DNA of 64,000 nt from Thermoactinospora rubra (lineage in GTDB: Bacteria > Actinomycetota > Actinomycetes > Streptosporangiales > Streptosporangiaceae). Both the position numbers and the translations under genes were made by a program. The stretch lies in NCBI RefSeq assembly GCF_002093975.1, contig NZ_KZ084328.1, forward strand, positions 125,088-189,087, written 5' to 3'. Every line of letters begins with the position of its first letter. Within the stretch, counting starts at the first letter, position 1. Below the pieces are notes generated by a model. That model was not told the origin of the DNA, did no database searches, and saw nothing but the letters and a program-made list of their open reading frames with translations. Positions 20,322 to 28,008 of this stretch are shown one piece after another.

Positions 20322-21304
20322 GCGATCCCTTCCACTGTCGTCACGATGTCCACGATGTCCACGAGATCCCTGCCGCCCAGCTCGGGCAGGCAGCAGCCGG
20401 CCAGCCGGCGGGCGGCCAGCGTCCATGAGGCGGGTATCCCCGCCAGGCCGGTGCACGCCCCTGTGATCGCACCGGTGAGCGCGGGCGCCGAGTCGGCCAG
20501 GGCCGCCAGGCACGCGGCGGCCGGGATCGCGCTCATCGCGCCGCCCGACGCCTCGGCCAGCGCCAGGGCCACCGGCACCGTGACCGCGGCGGCCACGCCG
20601 TAGCTGTAGACGTGGTCCAGCAGGGCGGCGTCGAGGTCGGGGAGCGCGGCGAACGGATCGCCCGCCTTGCGCGCGATCTCCACGGCATGGCGGGCGTTGT
20701 GGCCGATGGGGGTGTCGGCCGGGAGCAGGTCGATGGCCGCGGCCACCGCCCTGGTCGCCTCGCCGCCGCCGACCGCCTCCGCGACGGCCGCGGCCATCGC
20801 CCGGGCCGCCAGCACGCCGTCGCCCGCGTTGGTCACCTCGGCGTCTGCGGTCGGGTCCAGGCCCAGCACGCCGAACGCCACCGCGCGCACGGCCGCGGCG
20901 TCGTCGAAGTGGTGCGGGGTGTCGTGGCCGCTCGCGGGCGGCTCCAGGCCGCGGGCGAGGTTGTCCAGCGCGTCGCGCACCGAGATGCGGGCCCGGATGT
21001 CCTCGCGCCCGGCGAGGGCGCGGAACGCCTCGGCCCTGCTGCCGGCCTGGATCGACAGCAGCGTCCAGGCCACCCACTCGGCGTCGTCCGAGGGCCCCAG
21101 GGCGAGGGGGGCGGTGGGCTGGTTGAGCGCGAACGGCACCGGCAGGGTGGTGACCTCGTGCTCCTCGGCGAAGGCGTCGAGCTCCCGGTACAGCCTCCTG
21201 CTCCACGGCGCGTGCAGCAGGGAGCGGTGCCGCGCCGCGGGCCAGCCGGCCGCGTCGCCCACCGCGAGCCCGATCACGGCTCCGGCGATCCTGTCCCCCG
21301 ACAT
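20318..21304 (-). CDS. ADP-ribosylglycohydrolase-family protein 3, divergent metal site
   Basis: The protein has 328 residues. It has the fold's opening GAVIGLAVGDAAGWPAARH and an N-terminal metal motif in the form PSDDAEWVAWTLLS. The C-terminal motif reads ALADSAPALTGAITGAC. Compared with the paralog sequence RDADSIASMGGAIAGA, the first aspartate is replaced by Leu. If that alignment is right, one metal ligand is missing, so this protein may be inactive on the usual substrate, have a changed mechanism, or work as a partner of protein 2, to which it is coupled by an ATGA overlap. A 110-nt gap with tandem repeats separates it from protein 4 upstream. Confidence 0.8.
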   Translation of the reverse strand: MSGDRIAGAVIGLAVGDAAGWPAARHRSLLHAPWSRRLYRELDAFAEEHEVTTLPVPFALNQPTAPLALGPSDDAEWVAWTLLSIQAGSRAEAFRALAGREDIRARISVRDALDNLARGLEPPASGHDTPHHFDDAAAVRAVAFGVLGLDPTADAEVTNAGDGVLAARAMAAAVAEAVGGGEATRAVAAAIDLLPADTPIGHNARHAVEIARKAGDPFAALPDLDAALLDHVYSYGVAAAVTVPVALALAEASGGAMSAIPAAACLAALADSAPALTGAITGACTGLAGIPASWTLAARRLAGCCLPELGGRDLVDIVDIVTTVEGIA

Positions 21305-21316
21305 GTGGCTCCTACA

Positions 21317-21408
21317 GTCCTCTCCCGATCAGGTCTCTCCCGACCGGGTCTGTCCCGACCGGACCTCTCCTGCCCAGGCCTCTCGCGACCGGGCGTCCTC
21401 CGACCGGG
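21317..21408 (-). repeat. Six imperfect 15-16-bp tandem repeats between two hydrolase genes
   Basis: Units close to CCTCTCCCGACCGGG repeat six times (15-16 bp each) and fill most of the 110-nt gap between ADPRH proteins 4 and 3. It is the largest gap inside the operon. The repeats could form nested hairpins in the mRNA. Confidence 0.8.
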
Positions 21409-21414
21409 CCCGTC

Positions 21415-22692
21415 TCAGCTCGCACCGGCGGCCTCCGCCGCGCTCGCCAGCTCGTCGGCCACCCCCAGCACGTGCCTGCCCGCCACGACGCGCAGGCTCT
21501 TGCCCGCCACGGGACCGATCCTCTCGGCCCACCTGGCGGGGACGCCGCCTTCCCCCTGCCCGGCTCCCGCCAGCGCACCGGCTATCGCGCCGATGGTGTC
21601 GGCGTCGCGACCCAGGCTCACGCCGAAGGTCACGGCCCGCTCCACGTCGCCGTCCCCGGCCAGGTAGGCGGCGAAGGCCAGCGCCACGGCCTCGGGGGCG
21701 AGGTCGGTCCAGGGGTAGTGCCTGACGACGACAGCGTCGTGCAGGGCTTCCACGAGCCGGGCGTCACCCGCCGTACCAGTGGCGCCGGGCTCCGCCGTAC
21801 CCCCTCCCGCCGCACCGGCGCCTGCAGGAGCAGGGCCTCCAGCAGCGGGTGAGGCCGACGGAGACGGCGGCGGGGAGACTAAGGTCGGCGGCACGGCGGC
21901 CACAGGATTGGGCGAGGGGGCCGCGTCGGATGCCGGAAGGCACGAGGCCGACGAGGAAGAGGCCGCGGAATGCCCGGCAGGCGAAGGCGAAGAGACTGCA
22001 GAACGCCCAGCCTGCGACGGCGAAGAGACCGTGGAACGCCCGCTTTGGGCGGGCGGTTCCGAGGGGAGGTCGACGCCGAGGAGGTCGCAGACGCGCACCA
22101 GGTTGCGCGCGGTCCACGAGTCGGCCGGGATGGCGGCCAGGGCCGCGGCGGCCACGGCGGCTGGCGGGGCGCCGGTCATCGCAACCGCGACCCCGGCCGC
22201 CACCGCACGGCCGCCCAGGATGCCCTCCCCCGCGTGGCTGACCCGCCCGTCCTCCTCCGCCAGGCGCGCCGCCTCGGCCGGGTCGCCGGGGCAGAAGACC
22301 CCGTACGGCGCGGCCCGCATGGCCAGGCCGTCCGACCAGCCGTGCAGATGGACGGCCCCCGTGAGGGGCGGTTCGAGACCGCGGCGCAGCGCCTCGACCG
22401 TGCCCAGCTCCGAGAAGCCAGCGCCCTTCATCGGCCCCTCGAGGGACGGCAGGACGAGTGTGCGGTAGGCCTGCGCGACGTCCGCCGAGGTGAGCGCGTG
22501 GCCGTGCCGTACCAGCAAGGACGCCGCGAAGAGCGCGTACTCCGTGTCGTCGGTGCCGCCGCCCGTGATCTCGGTGAGGCGGCCCCAGCGCGCGGCGATC
22601 TGGGCCGGGGTGAGGTTCTCGGCGGGTGCCCCGAGGGCGTCTCCGGCGGCCAGGCCGAGGAGGCACCCCCGGGCGCGATCCCGATAAGTCAC
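21415..22692 (-). CDS. ADP-ribosylglycohydrolase-family protein 4, with Ser/Pro-rich insert
   Basis: The protein has 425 residues. Start GTG 22692 gives MTYRDRARGCLLGLAAGDALG. Motifs are GDALGAPAE, GGTDDTEYALFAASLL (metal site 1) and GVSLGRDADTIGAIAGALAGA (metal site 2), so the catalytic set is complete. Between about residues 215 and 310 a low-complexity Ser/Pro/Ala/Gly insert is spliced into the fold. It has 11-residue repeats such as AGRSAVSSPSP. This insert is unlike the other three paralogs and probably forms a flexible loop. It is the first hydrolase after the transporter genes, 59 nt downstream of the binding-protein gene, with no obvious terminator between. Confidence 0.88.
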   Translation of the reverse strand: MTYRDRARGCLLGLAAGDALGAPAENLTPAQIAARWGRLTEITGGGTDDTEYALFAASLLVRHGHALTSADVAQAYRTLVLPSLEGPMKGAGFSELGTVEALRRGLEPPLTGAVHLHGWSDGLAMRAAPYGVFCPGDPAEAARLAEEDGRVSHAGEGILGGRAVAAGVAVAMTGAPPAAVAAAALAAIPADSWTARNLVRVCDLLGVDLPSEPPAQSGRSTVSSPSQAGRSAVSSPSPAGHSAASSSSASCLPASDAAPSPNPVAAVPPTLVSPPPSPSASPAAGGPAPAGAGAAGGGTAEPGATGTAGDARLVEALHDAVVVRHYPWTDLAPEAVALAFAAYLAGDGDVERAVTFGVSLGRDADTIGAIAGALAGAGQGEGGVPARWAERIGPVAGKSLRVVAGRHVLGVADELASAAEAAGAS

Positions 22693-22751
22693 AATCCGAT
22701 CCTGACTGATCCCGATAACCGGCTAATCCTGATATTTCGGCAGATGGCGGG

Positions 22752-24056
22752 CTAGTACCGTTCGAGGACCTTGTTCCCCTCCTCGACCAGCCGCTTGGCC
22801 ACCTCGTCGAGGGAGATCTTGCCCGCGAAGTACTCCTGCAGCGCGGGCGTCGCCACCTTGCTCTTCCATTCGTCGTAACCGTTTACTTTGAGGAACGGCG
22901 CGACGACCAGGTTCTTCGCCGAGGCGGTGGCCACGTCCCAGCCGTTGTCCTCGGTCGTCAGCGACGGGTCGGAGGCGGCCTTGGTCGAGGTCGGCAGCAG
23001 CCAGTCGCCCTTGGCGAGCTTGGCCTGGTTCGCCGGGTTGAGGAAGAACGAGATGAACTTCATGGCCTCGTCCGGGTGCTTGCTGTCCTGGGCGATGGAC
23101 AGCGTCTGCGACACCGCGCCCTGGTTGGAGCTCGTGCCCTTCAGCGGCGGCAGCGCCACCCACTCGAAGTCCTCCGGCGCCTGCTCGGCCACCTGCTGGC
23201 GCAGGTAGACGCCGACCGGCAGCATGGCGTACTCGCCCTTGTAGAAGCCGGGCAGCGGGTCGGCGGTGCCCATGCCGAGCGCCTTGGGGTCGGCCGACTT
23301 GTCCTTGTGGATCTGGTCGTGGATGCGCTGGAGCACCTCGCGCTCCTCGGGGCCGACCTTGACGGTGGTCTTGCCGTCGGGGCCGGTCTGGAAGAAGGTG
23401 CCGCCGAAGTTCAGCGCCAGGTTGAGCGTCTTGTTGACCGGCGACTTCATCGGCCAGGCCACGCCGTACGTGCCGTCCTTGGTGAGCTTCCTAGCGATCT
23501 CGGCGAACTCGTCCCACGTCCAGGGGTTGTCGGGCGTGGGGATGCGGACCTTCGCGGCGTCCAGCAGCTTCTTGTTGGCGATGATGACCTGCGACTCCTG
23601 CAGGAACGGCACGCCGTACACGCCGCCCTCCTGCCCGAAGGTCACGGTGTCCCAGGCGGTCTGCGGGATGTCGCTCTTCAGCTCGGCGGGCAGCTTGTCC
23701 TTCAGGTCCAGCAGGTAGCCGCGCGAGGCGAAGCCGGCCAGCGCCGGGGAGTCGTTGTGGATGACGTCCGGCGGGTCGCCGCCCTCGAACTGGGTGACCA
23801 GCTGGTCGTTGACGTTGTCCCAGCTGCCCTGGACGTAGGTGACCTGGATGCCGGGGTTGGCCTTGTTCCACTCCTCCACGATCTGCTTGTTGGCCGCGAC
23901 CGACTCCTTCTGCCAGGCCAGGCTCAGGAAGTTGAGCTTGACCGGCTCGCCGCCGGACGTGGCGGAGCCCTGGGCGTCGCCGCCGCTTCCGCCTCCGCCG
24001 CACGCGGCGGTCAGCGCGATGATCGCCGCTGCCGCCAACGCCGATGTCATCCGCAT
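22752..24056 (-). CDS. ABC sugar-type substrate-binding lipoprotein
   Basis: The protein has 434 residues. The signal peptide ends in the lipobox LTAAC followed by GGGGSGG, so the mature protein is anchored by a lipidated Cys outside the membrane. The body resembles cluster B (MalE-like) carbohydrate-binding proteins, with VTYVQGSWDNVNDQL, GDPPDVIHNDSPALAGFA, and the hinge segment GVPFLQESQVIIANKKLLD. GGAGG lies eight bases before the ATG. It is the fourth gene of the LacI operon. The binding protein decides the imported ligand; given four ADP-ribosylglycohydrolase homologs and ribokinase downstream, a ribosylated compound is the likely cargo, by inference. Confidence 0.93.
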   Translation of the reverse strand: MRMTSALAAAAIIALTAACGGGGSGGDAQGSATSGGEPVKLNFLSLAWQKESVAANKQIVEEWNKANPGIQVTYVQGSWDNVNDQLVTQFEGGDPPDVIHNDSPALAGFASRGYLLDLKDKLPAELKSDIPQTAWDTVTFGQEGGVYGVPFLQESQVIIANKKLLDAAKVRIPTPDNPWTWDEFAEIARKLTKDGTYGVAWPMKSPVNKTLNLALNFGGTFFQTGPDGKTTVKVGPEEREVLQRIHDQIHKDKSADPKALGMGTADPLPGFYKGEYAMLPVGVYLRQQVAEQAPEDFEWVALPPLKGTSSNQGAVSQTLSIAQDSKHPDEAMKFISFFLNPANQAKLAKGDWLLPTSTKAASDPSLTTEDNGWDVATASAKNLVVAPFLKVNGYDEWKSKVATPALQEYFAGKISLDEVAKRLVEEGNKVLERY

Positions 24057-24068
24057 ATGACAGACCTC

Positions 24069-24887
24069 CTAGCCCTTGACGGCCCCGGCCATGAGGCCGG
24101 ACTTGAGCCGTCGCTGGATGATTGCGAAGAAGATCAGGCTGGGGATCGTCGCCATCAGTGACGCGGCGGCGAGCGGGCCGAGCCTGGCCACCCCCTCCGG
24201 CCCGGTGAACCGGGCCAGCATGAGGGGCAGCGTCATCACGTCGGGGCTCTTGAGCACCACGAGCGCGAAGAGGAACTCGTTCCAGGACGAGATGAACGAG
24301 AACAGCAGGGTGGCCACCACTCCGGGGGCCAGCAGGGGCGCCACGACGCTGACGATGGCCCGCACCCGCCCGGCGCCGTCGACGGAGGCGGCCTCCTCCA
24401 GCTCTCGCGGTACGGCACGCACGTAGCCCTGGAGCATCCACAGCGCGAACGGCAGCGTGAAGGTGATGTGCACGACGACCAGACCGGCCAGCGTGTTGGT
24501 CAGCTCCAGGTTCCGCAGCACCATGAAGAGCGGGATGATGATCAGGATGAACGGGAAGACCTGGCTGACCAGCACCCAGCCCGTCGCCATGCGGCTCATC
24601 AGGCCGCGGTGGCGTGCCATGGCGTAGGCGGCGGGCAGCGCCAGGACCACGGTCAGCACCGCGCTGGCGACCGCCACGCCGAGGCTGCGCAGCCCCGCGC
24701 CGACCAGGTCCTGCTCGGCGAAGGCGTCGGCGAAGTTGGCCAGCGTGGGGTCGTGCGGGATCCACGAGGGATCGGTGGAGGCCATCTCGCGCGGGGTCTT
24801 CAGCGAGGTCGACAGCAGCCACACCAGAGGGAAGGCGAGGAAGACGACGTAGACGGCGAGTGCCGCGTACTGCAGGGGCCGTTTCAC
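24069..24887 (-). CDS. ABC sugar permease, MalG type
   Basis: The protein has 272 residues with six membrane helices. The EAA loop that docks the ATPase is ELEEAASVDGAGRVRAIVSV (about 185-205), and the C-terminus IQRRLKSGLMAGAVKG is the standard MalG ending. GTG 24887 was chosen since GGGAGG lies about seven bases upstream and the codon overlaps the previous stop (GTGA). With the other permease and the lipoprotein it forms an importer. No ATP-binding subunit is encoded nearby, as is usual in actinobacteria, where a shared MsiK-type ATPase energises many sugar importers. Confidence 0.93.
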   Translation of the reverse strand: MKRPLQYAALAVYVVFLAFPLVWLLSTSLKTPREMASTDPSWIPHDPTLANFADAFAEQDLVGAGLRSLGVAVASAVLTVVLALPAAYAMARHRGLMSRMATGWVLVSQVFPFILIIIPLFMVLRNLELTNTLAGLVVVHITFTLPFALWMLQGYVRAVPRELEEAASVDGAGRVRAIVSVVAPLLAPGVVATLLFSFISSWNEFLFALVVLKSPDVMTLPLMLARFTGPEGVARLGPLAAASLMATIPSLIFFAIIQRRLKSGLMAGAVKG

Positions 24888-25795
24888 GACGACGCCTCCC
24901 TCATCTGCCGCCACAGGTAGACGCCGAGCAGCCCCAGCACCACGATCATGATGGCCACGCCGAGCGATGCCGCGTAGCCGAAGAAGCCGTACCTGAAGGC
25001 CTGCTCGTAGGCGAAGAGCATCGGGAGCCTGGTGCGCCCGCCGGGCCCGCCGTTGGTGAGCACGTAGACCAGGCTGAACTGGTTGAAGTTCCACACGAAG
25101 TCGAGCGAGGTGATCGCCACGATGACGGGCTTGAGCTGGGGCAGGGTGATGTTCCTGAAGCGCTGCCAGGTGGCCGCGCCGTCGATCTTCCCCGCCTCGT
25201 AGAGCTCGGCCGGGATGTTCTGCAGGCCCGCCAGCAGCACGACCGTGGTCTGCGGCATGCCCGCCCAGACGCCCATGACGATGATCGCCGGGAGGACGAA
25301 CGTGAAGTCGGCCAGCCAGTCGATGTCGGTGCCGAGGATGCCGTTGAGGATGCCGGCGTCGGCGTGGTAGACCAGCCGCCACATCAGGCCGATCACCACC
25401 GGCGGCATCGCCCAGGGCACCACCGCCAGCACCCTGGCCAGGCCGCGCAGGCGCAGCTTCTCGTTGAGCAGCAGCGCGAGCCCGAGCCCGAGGAGGAAGG
25501 TCAGCACCGTGACGGAGACGGCCCAGATGAGCCCCACGACGATGGAGGACCAGAAGTCGGGGTCCTGGAAGAGGTTCGCGAAGTTCTCCAGGCCGACGAA
25601 GCTGTAGGTGACCTTGCGGCCGGCGCGGGCGTCGGTGAAGGCCAGCGCCATGCCGTACACCAGCGGGCCCACGCTGAACAGCAGGACCGGCACCAGCGCC
25701 GGCAGCATCAGCACGAGCGTCTCGCGGCCCTGCCGCGAACGCGGCCGGGAGCGGGCATGGGCCGCCTTCGGCGGGCGGGTGGCCGTGACGGTCAC
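24884..25795 (-). CDS. ABC sugar permease, MalF type
   Basis: The protein has 303 residues. A basic N-terminal tail (about 25 residues) is followed by six membrane helices. The EAA loop is ELYEAGKIDGAATWQRFRNITLP (about 205-227), typical of cluster-B MalF homologs. The start GTG 25795 overlaps the lacI stop by four bases (GTGA), and the stop overlaps the next permease start likewise, so lacI and both permease genes are translationally coupled. FVGLENFANLFQD is the usual periplasm-facing segment after helix 1. Confidence 0.92.
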   Translation of the reverse strand: MTVTATRPPKAAHARSRPRSRQGRETLVLMLPALVPVLLFSVGPLVYGMALAFTDARAGRKVTYSFVGLENFANLFQDPDFWSSIVVGLIWAVSVTVLTFLLGLGLALLLNEKLRLRGLARVLAVVPWAMPPVVIGLMWRLVYHADAGILNGILGTDIDWLADFTFVLPAIIVMGVWAGMPQTTVVLLAGLQNIPAELYEAGKIDGAATWQRFRNITLPQLKPVIVAITSLDFVWNFNQFSLVYVLTNGGPGGRTRLPMLFAYEQAFRYGFFGYAASLGVAIMIVVLGLLGVYLWRQMREASS

Positions 25796-26799
25796 GCGGC
25801 ACCCCCGGTGGACTCGCGCACGACGAGCCTCGGCGGGACGGTGACGACGCTGTGCTCGCGCTCGGGGTCGGCCAGCCGGGCGAGCATCAGCTCGGCGGCG
25901 ACCCGGCCGCGCTCGGCGGAGCCGAGGTCGACGCTGGTGAGCGAGGGCCAGGCGGCGGCGGCCAGCTCGGTGTCGTCCATGCCGACCACGGCCACGTCCT
26001 CGGGCACCCGGCGGCCGGCGGAGCGCAGCACGTCCAGCGCGCCCAGGGCGATCAGGTCGTTGGCGCACATGAGGGAGTCGACGTCGGGCCGCCTGGCCAG
26101 CAGCTCGCGCGCCGCCTTGGCGCCGGCCTCGCGGTAGAAGTCGCCGACCTCCACCAGCTGCGGGTCGTACGGCAGGCCGCACGCCTCCAGCGCCTCCCGG
26201 TAGCCGGCGTGGCGGGCGGCGCCGGGGACGGTGTCGAGGGGGCCGTTGAGGAAGCCGATGCGGCGGCGGCCCCGGCCGTGGAGGTGGTCGACGGCGAGCC
26301 GGACGCCCGCGTGGGAGTCGGCGCGGACGTTGTCGACCGGCGTGCCGTCGGGCACCAGGCCGATGACGACGACCGGCGCGCGGGCCGTGGCGATCATCCG
26401 CAGGTGGTCCTCGGTGACGCGGATCGGGCTCATGATGAGGCCGTCGACGTACCGCTCTCCCAGGCTGTGCAGCACGTCGATCTCGTCGGCCACGACCGCG
26501 TCGGTGGAGTGCAGGACCAGGCGGTATCCGGCGGCCTTGAGCACGGGCTGGATCTGCCGGACCATCGCCAGGTAGACCGGGTTGCCGACGTCGGCCATCG
26601 CGAAGGCGATCTGGTGGGTGCGGCGGGACTTGAGCGACCTGGCCACGGCGTTGCGGACGTAGCCGAGCTCCTGGGCGGCCTTCATGACCTTGGCCACGGT
26701 GTCCTGCCGCGTGGGCAGGCCGTTCAGCACCCGGGAGACGGACGCGATCGAGACGCCCGCGCGCTCGGCGATCGTGTTGATCGTGGGTCCGTCGGCCAC
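25792..26799 (-). CDS. LacI-family repressor of the ABC/ADPRH/ribokinase operon
   Basis: The protein has 335 residues. The N-terminal helix-turn-helix is TINTIAERAGVSIASVSRVLNG with hinge LKSRRTHQIAFAMADVGNP; the rest is a periplasmic-binding-type ligand domain ending LVVRES. GTG 26799 has AAGGGG about six bases upstream; longer starts would overlap the operator. It is the first gene of the nine-gene operon. A GTAAACGTTTAC palindrome lies 30 nt before the start, so it very likely represses its own operon and is released by the imported sugar or its product. Confidence 0.92.
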   Translation of the reverse strand: MADGPTINTIAERAGVSIASVSRVLNGLPTRQDTVAKVMKAAQELGYVRNAVARSLKSRRTHQIAFAMADVGNPVYLAMVRQIQPVLKAAGYRLVLHSTDAVVADEIDVLHSLGERYVDGLIMSPIRVTEDHLRMIATARAPVVVIGLVPDGTPVDNVRADSHAGVRLAVDHLHGRGRRRIGFLNGPLDTVPGAARHAGYREALEACGLPYDPQLVEVGDFYREAGAKAARELLARRPDVDSLMCANDLIALGALDVLRSAGRRVPEDVAVVGMDDTELAAAAWPSLTSVDLGSAERGRVAAELMLARLADPEREHSVVTVPPRLVVRESTGGAA

Positions 26800-27107
26800 G
26801 TGTGCCCCTTTCGGCTGATCACGGCGCTGTAAACGTTTACGGCGCACGTCACATGAAACTCCCACGCAACGTGGCGGTCAAGTCACAGTCACATAACACC
26901 ACATATCCGCATAAGCCAGAAAAGCATGCTTGACCTGGCACGCGACACGCCCGGGATCACAGTGTGACGCACGCCACTCACGCGACGCGGGCGCCCAGCC
27001 GTACAGGACGACAAAACCGCAGGTCAGGCGCCAAAAATCCGCGATCTTGCATGCCGGTGATCAGCGGGGTACTGATGGAGGCGTCATGACGCTCTCTTGG
27101 GGGTCGC
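26800..27107. other. Divergent intergenic region between lacI and glcG-like genes
   Basis: This stretch of about 308 bp is distinctly AT-richer than the flanks. It holds the lacI ribosome site, the operator palindrome at 26829-26840 and, near the other end, the small palindrome TCACAGTGTGA at 26957-26967. No coding region is convincing here. Promoters for both directions must lie in it, but no clear -35/-10 pair stands out. Confidence 0.6.
26829..26840. promoter_or_regulatory. LacI operator, perfect 12-bp palindrome
   Basis: GTAAACGTTTAC, flanked by GCGC on both sides (one mismatch pair between), lies 30 nt upstream of the lacI start at 26799. It has the central CG step of LacI/GalR operators and is the probable autoregulatory site for the operon. 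Confidence 0.75.
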
Positions 27108-27512
27108 GTGGACCTGGAACTGGCACTTCGCATGTGCGAGGCGGCGCTCAAACAGGCGGCTCGGGAGGGGACCCTGATCTCGGTCGCGGTGGTGGACGGA
27201 GGGGGTCATCTCGTGGCGTTCCAGCGCATGGACGGCGCCGAGCTGGCGGGGGGTGTCCTGGCCCCCGGCAAGGCCTACACGTCGGTGGCCAAGCGCAGGT
27301 CAACGGCCGAATTGGCGGAGCTGGCGCGGCCGGGAGGCGAGCTCTACGGCTTGGCGGGAGACCGGTTCGTGTGCTTCGGTGGAGGTGTCCCGCTGTGGTC
27401 CGACCATGGTGAGGGCCGACATGTGGTGGGCGGCGTCGGCGTCAGCGGCGGCACCCCCGCGCAGGACGCCGCGTGCGCCGAAGCCGCCGCTCTGGTATGG
27501 CGCACACGCTGA
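27108..27512 (+). CDS. GlcG/HbpS-family (DUF336) protein
   Basis: The protein has 134 residues. Family features are the opening LALRMCEAALKQA, VAVVDGGGHLVAFQRMDGA, the central KAYTSVAKRRST and the closing GVGVSGGTPAQDAACAEAA. Relatives include GlcG and the heme-binding HbpS. Some bind heme or cobalamin, and others occur beside glycolate or propanediol genes. There is no signal peptide, so it is cytoplasmic. The role here is unknown, and neighbours give no pathway clue. GTG 27108 has a GGGGG run about six bases upstream. Confidence 0.85.
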   Translation: MDLELALRMCEAALKQAAREGTLISVAVVDGGGHLVAFQRMDGAELAGGVLAPGKAYTSVAKRRSTAELAELARPGGELYGLAGDRFVCFGGGVPLWSDHGEGRHVVGGVGVSGGTPAQDAACAEAAALVWRTR

Positions 27513-27614
27513 GCGGCGCATTCGCCCACACGAGCCGCTGGTATCCGCCATGATTAGCCGTTGCAATACGGGTAACTACAGTCCCGGACGAGAACTCCCG
27601 AGGAGAGATACACG

Positions 27615-27920
27615 ATGGCACTTCCCACGCTGACCCCGGAGCAGCGCAAGGCGGCTCTGGAGAAGGCCGCGCAGGCTCGCGCCGAGCGCACCGCCCTGCT
27701 CGCCAAGGTCAAGTCGGGCGAGCTGACCTTCGCCCAGCTCCTTGAGCGCAACGACGACATCGCCAAGAAGATCAAGGTTTCCCAGGCGCTGCGCGCCGTG
27801 AAGGGCATCGGCCCGGCCAAGGCCAACGCCCTCATGGAGGAGGCCGGCGTCGACGAGAAGCGCCGTCTGGGCGGTCTGGGCGCCCAGCAGCGCAAGAAAC
27901 TGGTCGAGGCGCTCGGCTGA
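27615..27920 (+). CDS. mihF: Actinobacterial integration host factor (mIHF), orphan copy
   Basis: The protein has 101 residues. MALPTLTPEQRKAALEKAA at the start and a helix-two-turns-helix core KVSQALRAVKGIGPAKANAL followed by RRLGGLGAQQRKKL are hallmarks of mIHF, a nucleoid protein that bends DNA and is essential in mycobacteria. The ribosome site GAGGAGAG lies seven bases before the ATG. In most actinobacteria mihF sits between pyrF and gmk; here it is alone and its central part is divergent. It may be a second paralog or a relocated only copy. A strong hairpin terminator follows. Confidence 0.88.
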   Translation: MALPTLTPEQRKAALEKAAQARAERTALLAKVKSGELTFAQLLERNDDIAKKIKVSQALRAVKGIGPAKANALMEEAGVDEKRRLGGLGAQQRKKLVEALG

Positions 27921-27934
27921 GACCCGGCGGCTGG

Positions 27935-27957
27935 ACGGGGGAGCCACGCTCCCCCGT
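27935..27957 (+). terminator. Terminator hairpin after mihF
   Basis: A perfect 10-bp stem (ACGGGGGAGC paired with GCTCCCCCGT) with a three-base loop lies 15 nt after the mihF stop. Confidence 0.8.
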
Positions 27958-28008
27958 GCCCAAGCCGTGCGCTCGGGCGGCCCGACAAGTTCAACAAGCT
28001 CAGCAAGC

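Noticed and set aside
26957..26967. TCACAGTGTGA as a CRP-type site
   Set aside because: The palindrome is perfect but the arms are in the opposite order to the usual TGTGA..TCACA site, and no expected promoter lies next to it.
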